Shown piece after piece: positions 16,945-29,557 of a stretch of DNA of 64,000 nucleotides; position 1 is the stretch's first letter, and each line of letters starts with the position of its first letter. Location of the stretch: assembly GCF_900101915.1 (NCBI RefSeq), contig NZ_FNAL01000011.1, positions 1-64,000 of the forward strand, in the 5' to 3' direction. A program made the position numbers and the translations under genes. Origin of the DNA: Psychrobacter pacificensis (GTDB taxonomy: Bacteria; Pseudomonadota; Gammaproteobacteria; Pseudomonadales; Moraxellaceae). The notes beneath the pieces were generated by a model. The model ran no database searches. It was given only the letters and a program-made list of their open reading frames with translations, and was not told the DNA's origin.

Positions 16945-18111
16945 TTAATTCCCCAACCCCTCAAACGCCACCACCATCCGCGCCAAGCCCGCTTCTAACA
17001 GCATACGCGGACAGGCAACATTGATACGCATTTTTGAATGCCCCTCACTGCCATACTTATAGCCTGCGCTCAGCTCCACTTTCGCCGCACGTAAAATATC
17101 ATAAAGCTGCTCGTCGTCTTGACTATATGCTGAGCAATCCAGCCAAATCAGATAGGACACTTCTGGTCGCATTACCTTGATATTGGGTAGATGTTCAGCG
17201 AAAAACTGCAAGGTAAACTCAATATTGTCCTCAATATAGGCAAGCAGCTGTGCCAACCATTCACCGCCGTCACGATAGGCGCTGTGCATCGCGGCATAGG
17301 CGAACATGTTGAGCTCATACTCATCGTTTAGATGCTGCTGGGCGTCAATTTTTTCTATCAGTGCGGCATCCTTAGAAAAAATCAGCGAGCCTTTAATCCC
17401 CGCAATATTAAAGGTCTTGGTCATTGAGGTCAGACTGACCACCTTATGCTCATAGCCTTGTGCCAGCGTTAAAAACGGTGTAAAGGTATGCTCGCGCAAG
17501 GTCAAATCCTGATGAATCTCATCACTGACAATCGCTACATCATGCTTTTTGCAAATCGTCAGTAGCGCCTCAAGCTCCTCTCTCATCCATACGCGCCCGC
17601 CCGGATTGTGCGGATTGCAGACTAAATATAGCTTCACATCATGATCGATAATCTTGGCTTCGATATCAGCTAAATTTAAGTGATATTTACCCTCGCTCTC
17701 TTGTAACGATGAGGTGATGAGCGTGCGACCATTTTGCTCAACCTTACTCATAAAGGGCGTGTACACAGGATCATTGACCAGCACCGCATCCCCTACCTCG
17801 GTAAAGACGTTCATCATCAGCGCTAAGCTTGGCACGACACCCGGGGAAAACAAAATATTTTCTTTAGCAAGTGGTAACTCATAGCGACTGCCATGCCACT
17901 CGATAATGGCGTCATATAGCGCCTCAGTAGGTTTGGTATAGCCCAATATGCCATGCTGTACGGCTTGCTCAATCGCGTTTAAGATAGGCGGTGCGGCCTT
18001 AAAATCCATATCCGCCACCCACAGCGGAATCGTATCATCGCTATAGTGCCATTTAAGCGATCCCGTACCACGTCTATCGATGACTTCATCAAAGTTATAC
18101 AACACCCGCAT
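16945..18111 (-). CDS. MalY/PatB-type C-S lyase (PLP-dependent)
   Basis: This 388-residue fold-type I aminotransferase-like enzyme has WVADMDF (31-37), VCNPHNPGGRVW and the PLP-lysine motif SMTKTFNIAGIKGS. These segments mark the MalY/PatB group of cystathionine beta-lyases, which split cysteine S-conjugates to pyruvate, ammonia and a thiol. The length matches the family. It is single on the minus strand, divergent from the cupin gene. The physiological substrate (cystathionine or other conjugates) cannot be read from sequence. Confidence 0.88.
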   Translation of the reverse strand: MRVLYNFDEVIDRRGTGSLKWHYSDDTIPLWVADMDFKAAPPILNAIEQAVQHGILGYTKPTEALYDAIIEWHGSRYELPLAKENILFSPGVVPSLALMMNVFTEVGDAVLVNDPVYTPFMSKVEQNGRTLITSSLQESEGKYHLNLADIEAKIIDHDVKLYLVCNPHNPGGRVWMREELEALLTICKKHDVAIVSDEIHQDLTLREHTFTPFLTLAQGYEHKVVSLTSMTKTFNIAGIKGSLIFSKDAALIEKIDAQQHLNDEYELNMFAYAAMHSAYRDGGEWLAQLLAYIEDNIEFTLQFFAEHLPNIKVMRPEVSYLIWLDCSAYSQDDEQLYDILRAAKVELSAGYKYGSEGHSKMRINVACPRMLLEAGLARMVVAFEGLGN

Positions 18112-18291
18112 TCCCCTTCATTTAAAATAATGGTTCAGGGTACAACAGGAATGGCGTCATCAACAATCGCTTTATGCAGGATATATAAAGCCGCTGTCTG
18201 ATTATCAACATCACGCCTATCTCGTCCCTTTTAAAACCTGTTACTATTGGCTAATAGTGGTATACACTCAAAGCATCAACCAAGGAGACCG

Positions 18292-18789
18292 ATGATGACG
18301 ACACCAGAACAAAAGCCGCCTAAGGACACGCAAGCATACGTCTTGACCAAATCCGATATCGACAACACGCCTGAGACTAAGCATATCCACCAGTTCAATG
18401 AGCACGCTATCCGCCATACGGTATCGCTCAGTGATATCGTTGGTCTGACCAAGTTTGGCTTGCACCTCGTACGGGTGGAAGCGGGAGATGAGACGACGAC
18501 CCATCACTATCACGAGGAGTCGGATGAGTTCATTTATGTGCTGTCAGGTGAGCTGTCGCTGCGCTATGGTGATGAGTATTATGAGCTGAGTGCTGGAGAT
18601 TTTGTTGGCTTTCCTGCACATGGCGCGGCGCATTCGATGCGCAATGAGAGCGATGCCGATGCCACTTACCTGATGGGCGGCAGCCGACCACCGATCGATA
18701 TTACCCTGTATCCAGAGATCGACCGTAAGATGTATAAGATTCATGGTAAAAAGGAGTATGTGGATATGGAAGATTTGGGTGAGGTTTGA
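18292..18789 (+). CDS. Cupin-domain protein
   Basis: I take the start as ATG 18292, five bases after AAGGAG (18282-18287); the upstream in-frame extension has no such site. The 165-residue product is a single conserved cupin barrel. THHYHEESDEFIYVLSGE supplies the first metal-binding motif (H-x-H and E), and AGDFVGFPAHGAAHSM the second (terminal His). Relatives include sugar isomerases, dioxygenases and small metal-binding proteins of unknown role. It converges with the large gene at 18815. Confidence 0.8.
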   Translation: MMTTPEQKPPKDTQAYVLTKSDIDNTPETKHIHQFNEHAIRHTVSLSDIVGLTKFGLHLVRVEAGDETTTHHYHEESDEFIYVLSGELSLRYGDEYYELSAGDFVGFPAHGAAHSMRNESDADATYLMGGSRPPIDITLYPEIDRKMYKIHGKKEYVDMEDLGEV

Positions 18790-18814
18790 GTTATTCCTGA
18801 TGTACCCTATCTAT

Positions 18815-21800
18815 TTAGCTGTCCTTATAATCAGAAATAACATCTTCCGCTTCCCTTTTATAACTATTAGCAAGCTCTCGAAGTGTCACTGCAAAACGGT
18901 GATAACCTGCATTTTCAACAGCCTCTGCTTTACTATCATATTCGATTGCTAGCTTTTTCTCTGCTTCACCAGTTGGATCTACCCAATGAGCACCTCTCGA
19001 GTTGTATAAGCCAATTCTATAACCACCACGAAGTTCTCCAGCATCTTTATCATTCAAAGTAGCAGCAACTGTCCTGTCAATCCATAACCCATCGCTATCT
19101 TTTGGTGTATTGTTAAGAACACTACCTATTTGCTGCATAGCAACTCTGTAATGCCCAGAATCTATACATATTTTTTTAACTTCTTCGAACCATTCTTGAA
19201 ATAAACCTGAGTCAAAGTGACCTTCCATATCTGTTCCAGGCACAGTATTCCAGTTATGAAGTAATTGCCAAGCATTAGTAGCTAATTGTCTATTGTTTTC
19301 ACCTATAGTATCTTTTTTGAAATTGTCACTAGTAGATCTATAAATCGACTGAATTATCTGACAAAAGAAATTCGCATCTGTCCCAAGTTTCCATTCTAAA
19401 AGCCTAGGTCTGGCATCAAGCTTGTAATCAAGCCATGGTAAGTAAGCCCATTCTATTTTAGCTAACGCTTCTTGATTTATCTCTTCTTTAGACTGTAAGT
19501 ATTTTATTAACTTAACAACTTCGTATGGTACGAGTGCGTTAATAGATTCTTTAGAGTTTACGCTAGCTAGTAGTACTTCTATACATTGTTCACTATCCAA
19601 GCTCTTACCTTGAAACATCCAACTAGATATACATCTTAGAGCTGCTCGTGGTCTCTCATATTGTAAAAGCTTGTTCACAGCAAACTTTATATCTGTCTCA
19701 ACATATAAAGCATTGGTAAATGTTCGAGTCCAATATTTAGATTCATCTTCTGACAACCAAGACTCGACTCTTTCCCATGTGTTTTCAGAAAATGGCAAAT
19801 AAGATAAAAACTGACCTAAATCCTCTTCTGACCAGTTCAGTCTATTAATATTATCAACCCAATTCCAACTTTTCTCTCTTAATGATTTCGATATGTATGA
19901 ACTCAAAAACTCTTTTAACTTATTATCTGACGTTGTTAACAAGCTTGGTAATAAATATTCATCTATCTCATTATTCGAGATACTAGCTAAAGCATACCCG
20001 ACAGCTTGAGGTGAGGATACTACTTGTACGAATTCTATAACCTGTTCAATACCGCTATAAGTTAACAACTCTTCTATTGCAGCCTTCCTTTTTTCATCAA
20101 GTTTACTTTGCTCTTGATTAAAGTCGTCATTGCTTTCATAAAGCTCAAAGTCTCTTTCTGAAAACAAATATTGATAAAGCAAAAAAGGATTATTTGGTGC
20201 AAATTTTTCAGAAACATCCTCTATTTTATCGACCATATGACTTGGTAATACCCACTCTGCATCTGTAAATTTACGATGCTTAATAAATAGTGTTGTTAAT
20301 TCGTTCCAAACTTCCTTTTTATTTTCTTCTGAATACTCGCTAAAACTTTCAGAGCTTAGTTTTTCAATAAAAGACTCAAAACTTTTTTCAGGAAAATGAT
20401 CTAAATTTTTAATCAACTCTATATTACGCTCAATATTTTTCTCTGTCATACCTACAATCAAATCACCCAAGAACTCGTTCTGTTCCCAATATTCTTGATT
20501 TGAAATATTAGCTTCCCACTCACTAGAGATAATATTTTGCCATTTAGGCTTATAGTTTTCAAAAGCAGTTAAATGTTTATTAGGCAACAACTCAAGTAGT
20601 AGAATCCAACCTATATCTGGCTCCTCTCTCACTACAGTACTAATAGCAATTTTTCTTTTTTCTGCATCAGCTGTAGTTTGTGGCCTCCAAGGGAGTAAAA
20701 TTGTAATGAGAGAGTTGATTGGTCTATTTGCCCAATTGCCACCTATATCATGGCTTGCAAGTTCACTCAATATACAAACCACACGTACTAAATGTTGCGG
20801 ATTCCAAGCTAAAGCTTCAAGTCCCCATAGAAGACCTACAAGGTAGTTTGCCTGACCAAAACCACTACCTTCCTGTTCGAATATCTTATCGAAGGGGCAA
20901 GGGTCTAAGCTTAGTGTGTTTTCTATTTGTTTAAGAAACTCATTAGGATTGGCTTCAGCTAAATCAGGTAGTAAGTTATTGATCGTTGCCCATTGTTGCC
21001 AAGTAGCTTCACTTAATAGCTCTCTTACTAAGATACAAACTATATTTTCCGCTTTTGATGGAGTACATTGAGTAAATAATTTTGCATTATTTCCAGTCAG
21101 CGCCATACCTTCTGCAAGATTCTGGCGAAGTATGCCTGAATATGTAATAACCTTTCCTTGTATACTAGCTAAATATCTTTCATCTTTAGATAACTCAAAG
21201 GCAGGATCTTCTTCATTCAATACTAATTCTACAATAGCTTTGAAGTTGTCTAAATCATTATCAAAAATCAGCGAGCCTAAAGCCTCAAGTAATTCTATTT
21301 TTCCTCTAACCAACCAAGCTCCATTTTTAAAAACTAGAGGACTATTAAATTGTTTAGAAATATCTTTAATAATAAGTAAGCAGTCTTCATATTCCTTTTT
21401 CAAAAGTTGGCTAACTATTTTTCTATCATTTTCATTTTTATCATTCCATCCACCAATTAGTAGTAGAAGTGCTAACTCTGAGCTGTATTGATAGCTAATC
21501 AATTGAGTATGATCTTGCACCCTACTATTTTTTAAATGGCTAGGTATTTCTATAATAGACCTATGCTTGGCAAAATCTTCCAACAAATCTTCAGGTAGGT
21601 TATCTTTAGTTATAGTTGTACCACTTTGATTATATGATTGAACAACATCTACGATTCTACTCCATACCCTCCTAACATCCTTATTCTGGAATTGGGAAAT
21701 ATGAGAGTGAATTAGAGATAGAACCACACCTTTTTCATCTCCCAAGTCATAACCTAAGACCTGAAAACAGCCTAAAAAATTATATAATTCTTCATCGGTT

Positions 21801-22354
21801 AAATCTGTACCATTATTGGCATTTTTTAAATGTAATTTAAAAACATCAAGTTTATTAGTCGCTTGGGAAGGGCTAAATTTAGCCATATTAACGTTTGTAA
21901 AAAACTCCAAAGAATCCTTAGCATATTTAGCTTGGCGCAAAATGAACTGAACATTTTTATGGTCAGTTGCACTTATATGACTAGTAATCAATGCAATAAT
22001 ATCTTTGCGTTTATCGAAGATAGAGCTATTGTTAAAGTCAGTCCACGCTGCTTGTATAACCTCACCAAATGTAGAGTCACCTTTAGTGATAGCAATAGAA
22101 TGCTTTACTTGCCCCAAAAGTTTGCGAGACTTATTAGTTTCCAAGTCTTCAATAAATAGAACCAAGTCATCAGTCTCATAACCTAGCCTTTTACCTTGAA
22201 AGGCTATTTCTTTGATAGGCCAACATGGCATATTAGGAACATGACCTCTAGATAGCATCAAAACTACAAAACACGCTTGAATATGTGCTTCGAAGTGAGC
22301 ACCTCCACCTCCTGTAGAAAACGGATTGCTTATTTCCTTATCTTTTTTAGCCAA
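18815..22354 (-). CDS. Giant protein with nuclease-like N-terminus, candidate defence gene
   Basis: The product has 1179 residues and a markedly AT-rich coding sequence. The N-terminal 120 residues read NPFSTGGGGAHFEAHIQA, TDDLVLFIED and LLGQVKHSIAI. Glu22, Asp62/Asp63 and the Gln82-x-Lys84 pair fit the E...D...QxK layout of PD-(D/E)xK-type nucleases of the Cap4/DUF4297 kind. The remaining thousand residues appear helical and repeat-like (many Trp/Leu helices, e.g. LVGLLWGLEALAW, GGNWANRPINSLITILLPW). I found no Walker A or B motif, so it does not look like a STAND/NACHT ATPase. It is a single gene between housekeeping genes. A single-protein antiviral system is a reasonable hypothesis, not a proven role. 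Confidence 0.6.
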   Translation of the reverse strand: MAKKDKEISNPFSTGGGGAHFEAHIQACFVVLMLSRGHVPNMPCWPIKEIAFQGKRLGYETDDLVLFIEDLETNKSRKLLGQVKHSIAITKGDSTFGEVIQAAWTDFNNSSIFDKRKDIIALITSHISATDHKNVQFILRQAKYAKDSLEFFTNVNMAKFSPSQATNKLDVFKLHLKNANNGTDLTDEELYNFLGCFQVLGYDLGDEKGVVLSLIHSHISQFQNKDVRRVWSRIVDVVQSYNQSGTTITKDNLPEDLLEDFAKHRSIIEIPSHLKNSRVQDHTQLISYQYSSELALLLLIGGWNDKNENDRKIVSQLLKKEYEDCLLIIKDISKQFNSPLVFKNGAWLVRGKIELLEALGSLIFDNDLDNFKAIVELVLNEEDPAFELSKDERYLASIQGKVITYSGILRQNLAEGMALTGNNAKLFTQCTPSKAENIVCILVRELLSEATWQQWATINNLLPDLAEANPNEFLKQIENTLSLDPCPFDKIFEQEGSGFGQANYLVGLLWGLEALAWNPQHLVRVVCILSELASHDIGGNWANRPINSLITILLPWRPQTTADAEKRKIAISTVVREEPDIGWILLLELLPNKHLTAFENYKPKWQNIISSEWEANISNQEYWEQNEFLGDLIVGMTEKNIERNIELIKNLDHFPEKSFESFIEKLSSESFSEYSEENKKEVWNELTTLFIKHRKFTDAEWVLPSHMVDKIEDVSEKFAPNNPFLLYQYLFSERDFELYESNDDFNQEQSKLDEKRKAAIEELLTYSGIEQVIEFVQVVSSPQAVGYALASISNNEIDEYLLPSLLTTSDNKLKEFLSSYISKSLREKSWNWVDNINRLNWSEEDLGQFLSYLPFSENTWERVESWLSEDESKYWTRTFTNALYVETDIKFAVNKLLQYERPRAALRCISSWMFQGKSLDSEQCIEVLLASVNSKESINALVPYEVVKLIKYLQSKEEINQEALAKIEWAYLPWLDYKLDARPRLLEWKLGTDANFFCQIIQSIYRSTSDNFKKDTIGENNRQLATNAWQLLHNWNTVPGTDMEGHFDSGLFQEWFEEVKKICIDSGHYRVAMQQIGSVLNNTPKDSDGLWIDRTVAATLNDKDAGELRGGYRIGLYNSRGAHWVDPTGEAEKKLAIEYDSKAEAVENAGYHRFAVTLRELANSYKREAEDVISDYKDS

Positions 22355-22461
22355 TTATTTTCTCCAAAATATGTTGTGAAATTATTTTTCTCTAGAACTA
22401 AAACCCTGAGAAACTAGTTCCACGCTTTACTTATCAAATATAATTCTTATAGATTACTACC

Positions 22462-23262
22462 CTAATACCCCTTAAACTCCGCTTCCCTTCTCTCAACCAT
22501 CGCCATCACGCCCTCTTTGGCATCTTCTGAATGAAACAGCGGCGGCAGATAGCTATGGATATTAGCCAGTGCCGTTGCGGCACCATTGCGGCTCGCATCT
22601 TGCGCGGAAGATAGCGCGCCTCTAACGCCCAGCGGCGCAGCTTTGCTGATCTCTTGCGCCAGTGTTAATGCGCGCTCGTACTCAGTCCCATTTGCCACCA
22701 CTTCACTGACCAAGTTCAGTCGATCAGCCGTTTGCGCATCGAACGTTTTGCCCGTGAGTAGATATGGCATGGCTTTTTGCCAGCCTGCCGCCGCGACAAA
22801 GCGTACCGTCGCTCCGCCAAATGGCATGATGCCGCGCTGGACTTCCATTTGAGCAAAGTTACAGTTGTCGCTTGCGATGACCACATCACAATTGAGCATC
22901 AACTCGATAGCCACGGTAAAGCACGTGCCTTTGACCGCCACCACCACAGGTTTGGTGCGTAAGCGTCCACTAATGCCCCACGGGTCAATTTGATTATCAT
23001 CAAACTCAAACACACCATCGTTTAGCTTATCTTGTAGCTCGACCAGATCGAGCCCAGCGGTGAAGTGATCGCCATACGCAAAGATAAGCGCACAGCGTAG
23101 ATGCTCATCGTCTTCATATCGAGTCAATGCGTCAGATAGCTGGGTAATCATATGACTGTCAAAAGCATTGCGTTTATTGGCGCGATTTAGCCCAATCAGG
23201 CAAATAGTGCCGTCTGTATCATAAGTAATGCGGTTGTCTTGCGTAGTACTGTCCGTCGTCAT
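22462..23262 (-). CDS. Enoyl-CoA hydratase/isomerase family (crotonase)
   Basis: I place the start at 23262, 8-9 bases after AAGGAC; the frame extends further upstream but has no better site, and the extension would reach the edge of a mobile repeat. The 266-residue crotonase-fold protein carries LIGLNRANKRNAFDSHM and the oxyanion-hole segments YGDHFTAGLDL and MEVQRGIMPFGGATVRF. Members hydrate or isomerise enoyl-CoA esters. The second catalytic position seems to be occupied by Gly/Phe rather than a clear Glu pair, so the exact reaction is uncertain. Confidence 0.82.
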   Translation of the reverse strand: MTTDSTTQDNRITYDTDGTICLIGLNRANKRNAFDSHMITQLSDALTRYEDDEHLRCALIFAYGDHFTAGLDLVELQDKLNDGVFEFDDNQIDPWGISGRLRTKPVVVAVKGTCFTVAIELMLNCDVVIASDNCNFAQMEVQRGIMPFGGATVRFVAAAGWQKAMPYLLTGKTFDAQTADRLNLVSEVVANGTEYERALTLAQEISKAAPLGVRGALSSAQDASRNGAATALANIHSYLPPLFHSEDAKEGVMAMVERREAEFKGY

Positions 23263-23300
23263 GGTGATGTCCTTGTCAAAGTTCTTTTTTATGAAGTGAG

Positions 23301-23583
23301 TAGGGCGTGTTGAACATTCGACCATGGCACTGACAGCGACTATTTTTTAGGCGATTCGATGTTAAAAATAATAAGTTTAGTCATTCTAAACGCTTATTTT
23401 TAACGATGAAGCGGCAAAAAATAGTCCTGTCCCCTGCTTTTATCGTTGGGGCTGATGCTAAAATTGCCCCATACTGCGTTACAAATCTCGCTAAGGCATC
23501 TCTGCATTATCGTCGCTTTGTGCCTTGTCTGGAACCATTTTAGCGATCAGCAGTGCCTATTTGCGAATGTTCAACACGCCCTA
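23301..23583. mobile_element. MITE-like element with 18-bp perfect terminal inverted repeats
   Basis: GGGCGTGTTGAACATTCG at 23303-23320 recurs in perfect inverted orientation at 23564-23581. TA dinucleotides flank both ends (23301-23302 and 23582-23583), consistent with a TA target duplication as made by IS630/mariner-type transposases. The 279-bp interior has no convincing gene. It contains a long hairpin at 23338-23426, described separately. The left end lies only about 39 bp upstream of the crotonase start codon, so the element occupies that gene's promoter region. Confidence 0.65.
23338..23426. repeat. Long imperfect hairpin inside the MITE-like element
   Basis: GACTATTTTTT at 23338-23348 pairs with AAAAAATAGTC at 23416-23426. 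GTTAAAAATAA at 23361-23371 pairs with TTATTTTTAAC at 23394-23404, and GTTTAG pairs with CTAAAC around a 5-base loop. Together the arms form a stem of over 30 bp with a few bulges. It could act as a structured RNA or as a terminator for readthrough; no function is established. Confidence 0.7.
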
Positions 23584-23795
23584 GTTATATCGTCGAATCT
23601 TGCTCGCTTATTTATAGCGATTTGTCGATAGGACTATTTTTAATACTTCATTTAATATAGACAGCATATAACCATAACACAAGCGATAGCAATGACTCGA
23701 ATGGCGCGATAATAGATAAAAGTTGAACTCATTTGTGATAAGTGCAACTATGATTCAGACTAGGTTGGGTAAAATATCAAGGTATAGAGGGTTTT

Positions 23796-24488
23796 ATGGA
23801 GTTTTGGCATGGGTTTTTGCTAATCACTAGCGTTCACTTGCTGGCGGCCGCCTCACCAGGGCCTGATTTTGTGTTGGTCTCACAGCAGACATTAGCCAAA
23901 GGTCGGCGTACTGGTTTGATTTGTAGTTTGGGTATTACCTTAGGATTATCGGTACACATTATCTATTCGGTGCTGGGACTGGCGACGGTGATTGCGCATT
24001 CGCAGCCACTATTGACCGCGATTAAATGGCTGGGCGGTGGCTATTTGATCTATCTGGGGTGGCAAGGCATTCAGGCCAAACCTAAAAAGCCAGTAGAACT
24101 AACAGCATCAGTAACGCAAGAGAACGCACCTATTGATCATTTACAAGCAAAGCAAGACGCCTCTACTCATACCAAATTTACAACGCCTAACGATACTTTC
24201 ACCACATTGCGTCGCGGGTTTTTCTGCAATGTCTTCAACCCAAAAGCGCCTGTCTATTTTGTGGCGATTTTTACCCTTGTGCTATCGCCAGACATCCCAC
24301 TTTGGCAATTGGCGATTTATGGCGTCTGGATGATGGTGCTACAGATGGCATGGTTTAGCACCGTGGTGATGCTACTCTCTGTCCCTGCAATTCACCGCCG
24401 CTTTCAGCGTTTTGAGCATTGGATCGACCGTGTGTTGGGGTCTGCGATGATCGTATTGGGACTCAACCTGATCTTGCGTCATCGATAA
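23796..24488 (+). CDS. LysE/RhtB family exporter
   Basis: This 230-residue inner-membrane protein of the LysE/RhtB superfamily exports amino acids or related metabolites. The N-terminal family motif is present: AASPGPDFVLVSQQTLAKGRRTGLICSLG, here quoted in part as SPGPDFVLV. Five to six hydrophobic segments are visible, at about 5-25, 40-62, 68-88, 150-172, 178-200 and 208-226. A hydrophilic loop of about 40 residues (95-140) is longer than in most relatives. The exported substrate cannot be predicted. Confidence 0.85.
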   Translation: MEFWHGFLLITSVHLLAAASPGPDFVLVSQQTLAKGRRTGLICSLGITLGLSVHIIYSVLGLATVIAHSQPLLTAIKWLGGGYLIYLGWQGIQAKPKKPVELTASVTQENAPIDHLQAKQDASTHTKFTTPNDTFTTLRRGFFCNVFNPKAPVYFVAIFTLVLSPDIPLWQLAIYGVWMMVLQMAWFSTVVMLLSVPAIHRRFQRFEHWIDRVLGSAMIVLGLNLILRHR

Positions 24489-24553
24489 CTCATTTGCGAG
24501 CGGTGAAATCTGCTACACTGCTGACTTATATCCATATATCGTAGCCTGACATT

Positions 24554-25591
24554 ATGACAAGTAAGCCCATGACCCGTAATCCTGCCAATAGTAAACACAG
24601 AAACCGATCGCCTGCGACCGCCAAAAAACTCGGTCAATTGCATCCGCGCAATCCACATCAAGGTCGTTACGACTTTGCCGTATTGACTCGCGCGTTGCCT
24701 GAGCTTGCTGAGCATACCATCACCAACCCTAAAGGCGAGCCCACGATTAATTTCTCGGATCATCAGGCGGTTCGTGTGCTAAACAAAGCACTACTGGCAA
24801 ACTATTACGGCGTTAAGTTTTGGGATATTCCTGACGGCTATCTGTGTCCGCCAATTCCTGGCCGTGCCGATTATATTCACTATATTGCGGATTTACTCGC
24901 GCAGACCACGCACGTGAATGCCGACAACACACCGCCAACGGGTAAAGACATTCACGCCCTTGATATCGGTACGGGTGCCAGTGCGATCTATCCGATTGTC
25001 GGTAGCCAAAGCTACGGCTGGCGATTTACCGCAAGCGATATTGATCCAGTTTCGGTCAATACTGCCACCCTCATTTGTGACGCCAATCCTAAGCTAAAAA
25101 GCGCGGTCAAAGTAAAGCTACAGCCTGAGCCTAAGTTCATCTTTAAAAACATCATTGGTCGTCAAGATTATTTCGATGTGGTGGTGTGTAACCCTCCGTT
25201 TCACGCCTCATTAGAAGAAGCGATGGAAGCCAACAGTCGTAAGCAGCACAACCTACAACGTCATCGCGGTAAAAATGAAAGCGAGCAAATCAGCCGTCAT
25301 TCGACCAAGTCAGATAACGCAGCGCAGAACCTAAACTTCGGTGGTCAGCATAAAGAATTGTGGAGTGAAGGTGGCGAGATTGCGTTTTTGACCAAGATGG
25401 CAAAAGAAAGCCAAAGCTATGCTGAGCATGTCGGCTGGTTCACGACGTTAGTATCAAAATCTGAAAACGTGAAACCTTTACAACTACTATTAAAGCAGCT
25501 TAATGTCGCGCAGATGCGTATCATTGAGATGAGCCAAGGTCAAAAGAGCACTCGTGTACTCGCGTGGCGCTTTGATACCGACGAAGAATAG
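24554..25591 (+). CDS. rlmF: 23S rRNA (adenine1618-N6)-methyltransferase
   Basis: RlmF methylates A1618 of 23S rRNA with S-adenosylmethionine. The 345-residue protein has [13 protein letters not shown] (29-41), the SAM-binding motif ALDIGTGAS (135-143) and the N6-adenine methylase motif NPPFH (213-217). The basic N-terminal 28 residues are typical of rRNA methyltransferases. The start is the first ATG after a divergent-looking gap; a second Met is at residue 6. It ends before a parS-like site and a hairpin terminator. Confidence 0.92.
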   Translation: MTSKPMTRNPANSKHRNRSPATAKKLGQLHPRNPHQGRYDFAVLTRALPELAEHTITNPKGEPTINFSDHQAVRVLNKALLANYYGVKFWDIPDGYLCPPIPGRADYIHYIADLLAQTTHVNADNTPPTGKDIHALDIGTGASAIYPIVGSQSYGWRFTASDIDPVSVNTATLICDANPKLKSAVKVKLQPEPKFIFKNIIGRQDYFDVVVCNPPFHASLEEAMEANSRKQHNLQRHRGKNESEQISRHSTKSDNAAQNLNFGGQHKELWSEGGEIAFLTKMAKESQSYAEHVGWFTTLVSKSENVKPLQLLLKQLNVAQMRIIEMSQGQKSTRVLAWRFDTDEE

Positions 25592-25614
25592 TCGTTGAAT
25601 ACCTAACACGCCTA

Positions 25615-25630
25615 AGTTTCACGTGAAACA
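25615..25630. other. parS-like site 1
   Basis: AGTTTCACGTGAAACA differs from the parS consensus TGTTTCACGTGAAACA only at the first base. It lies in the intergenic space just after rlmF. ParB would bind here to organise the origin region. Confidence 0.8.
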
Positions 25631-25631
25631 A

Positions 25632-25668
25632 AAAAAGCACCGCTTTGATATTCAAGGCGGTGCTTTTT
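25632..25668. terminator. Bidirectional terminator rlmF / mntP
   Basis: AAAAAGCACCGC...TTG and CAA...GCGGTGCTTTTT pair around a short loop between two convergent genes. Confidence 0.85.
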
Positions 25669-25698
25669 GCATAAAGGCTAAGTGAAACTCTAAATAGA

Positions 25699-26268
25699 TT
25701 AGCCAAAGAACATGACTTTGATACCAATCGCAATCAGCACTACACCGCCCAATGCTTCTGCCTTATCCTCCAGCCATGTACCAGAGCGTCGTCCTAAATA
25801 GACCCCGAGCCAGCCAAACACCGCCGTTACGACCGCGATAATCAAGCAAGCTAACCACGCGTTCAAGGCCAATAAATTTAGCGTAAATCCTGCTGCCATG
25901 GCGTCAATACTGGTAGCAATAGCAAGGGTAAACATGGTGCGATGGCTAATGACACTACCGCCCACGTCAATATCTTCTTCGTCATCCTCACCACTGAGCA
26001 CTTCGTACAGCATCTTGCCACCCAGCGCAATTAAGATGATACCGCCAATCCAAGGCGCGGCCGCCGCCAACCATCCCAACAGCGCTGCACCCAATAAATA
26101 GCCAATGAGCGGCATCACACCCTGCGCGATACCGAAATATAATGCGGCATAAATAGCGAGATGACGTGCATATTGCTGGCTTTGTTTCTGTGACTTTGCG
26201 CCCAGTCCTATCGATACGGCAAACGCATCCATCGCGAGTGCAATCGCGAGCAGCACTACTTCAATCAT
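25699..26268 (-). CDS. mntP: Manganese efflux pump MntP
   Basis: This 189-residue, six-helix inner-membrane protein has two repeated halves. The first begins [20 protein letters not shown] and the second contains [18 protein letters not shown]. The paired conserved Asp residues ([16 protein letters not shown]) are those required for Mn2+ export in MntP/YebN. A short acidic cytoplasmic loop ([13 protein letters not shown]) joins the halves. I see no yybP-ykoY manganese riboswitch in the 65 bp between its start and the upstream terminator. Confidence 0.9.
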   Translation of the reverse strand: MIEVVLLAIALAMDAFAVSIGLGAKSQKQSQQYARHLAIYAALYFGIAQGVMPLIGYLLGAALLGWLAAAAPWIGGIILIALGGKMLYEVLSGEDDEEDIDVGGSVISHRTMFTLAIATSIDAMAAGFTLNLLALNAWLACLIIAVVTAVFGWLGVYLGRRSGTWLEDKAEALGGVVLIAIGIKVMFFG

Positions 26269-26317
26269 GGTATTTTCTCTTAACTCGAATAGCAGGTATG
26301 ATTAGCTTTATAAAAAA

Positions 26318-26333
26318 GGTTCCACGTGAAACA
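26318..26333. other. parS-like site 2
   Basis: GGTTCCACGTGAAACA matches the common parS variant TGTTCCACGTGAAACA except at the first base. It lies in the mntP leader, directly against the terminator that follows gyrB. Confidence 0.75.
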
Positions 26334-26367
26334 AAAATACCGCTTCGATAGACGAAGCGGTATTTTT
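26333..26367. terminator. Terminator downstream of gyrB
   Basis: AAAAATACCGCTTC and GAAGCGGTATTTTT pair perfectly around a 7-base loop, 28 bp past the gyrB stop. Confidence 0.88.
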
Positions 26368-26394
26368 ATACGTTGTTACTGATCAGTTTCAAAA

Positions 26395-29557
<3,163 letters not shown>

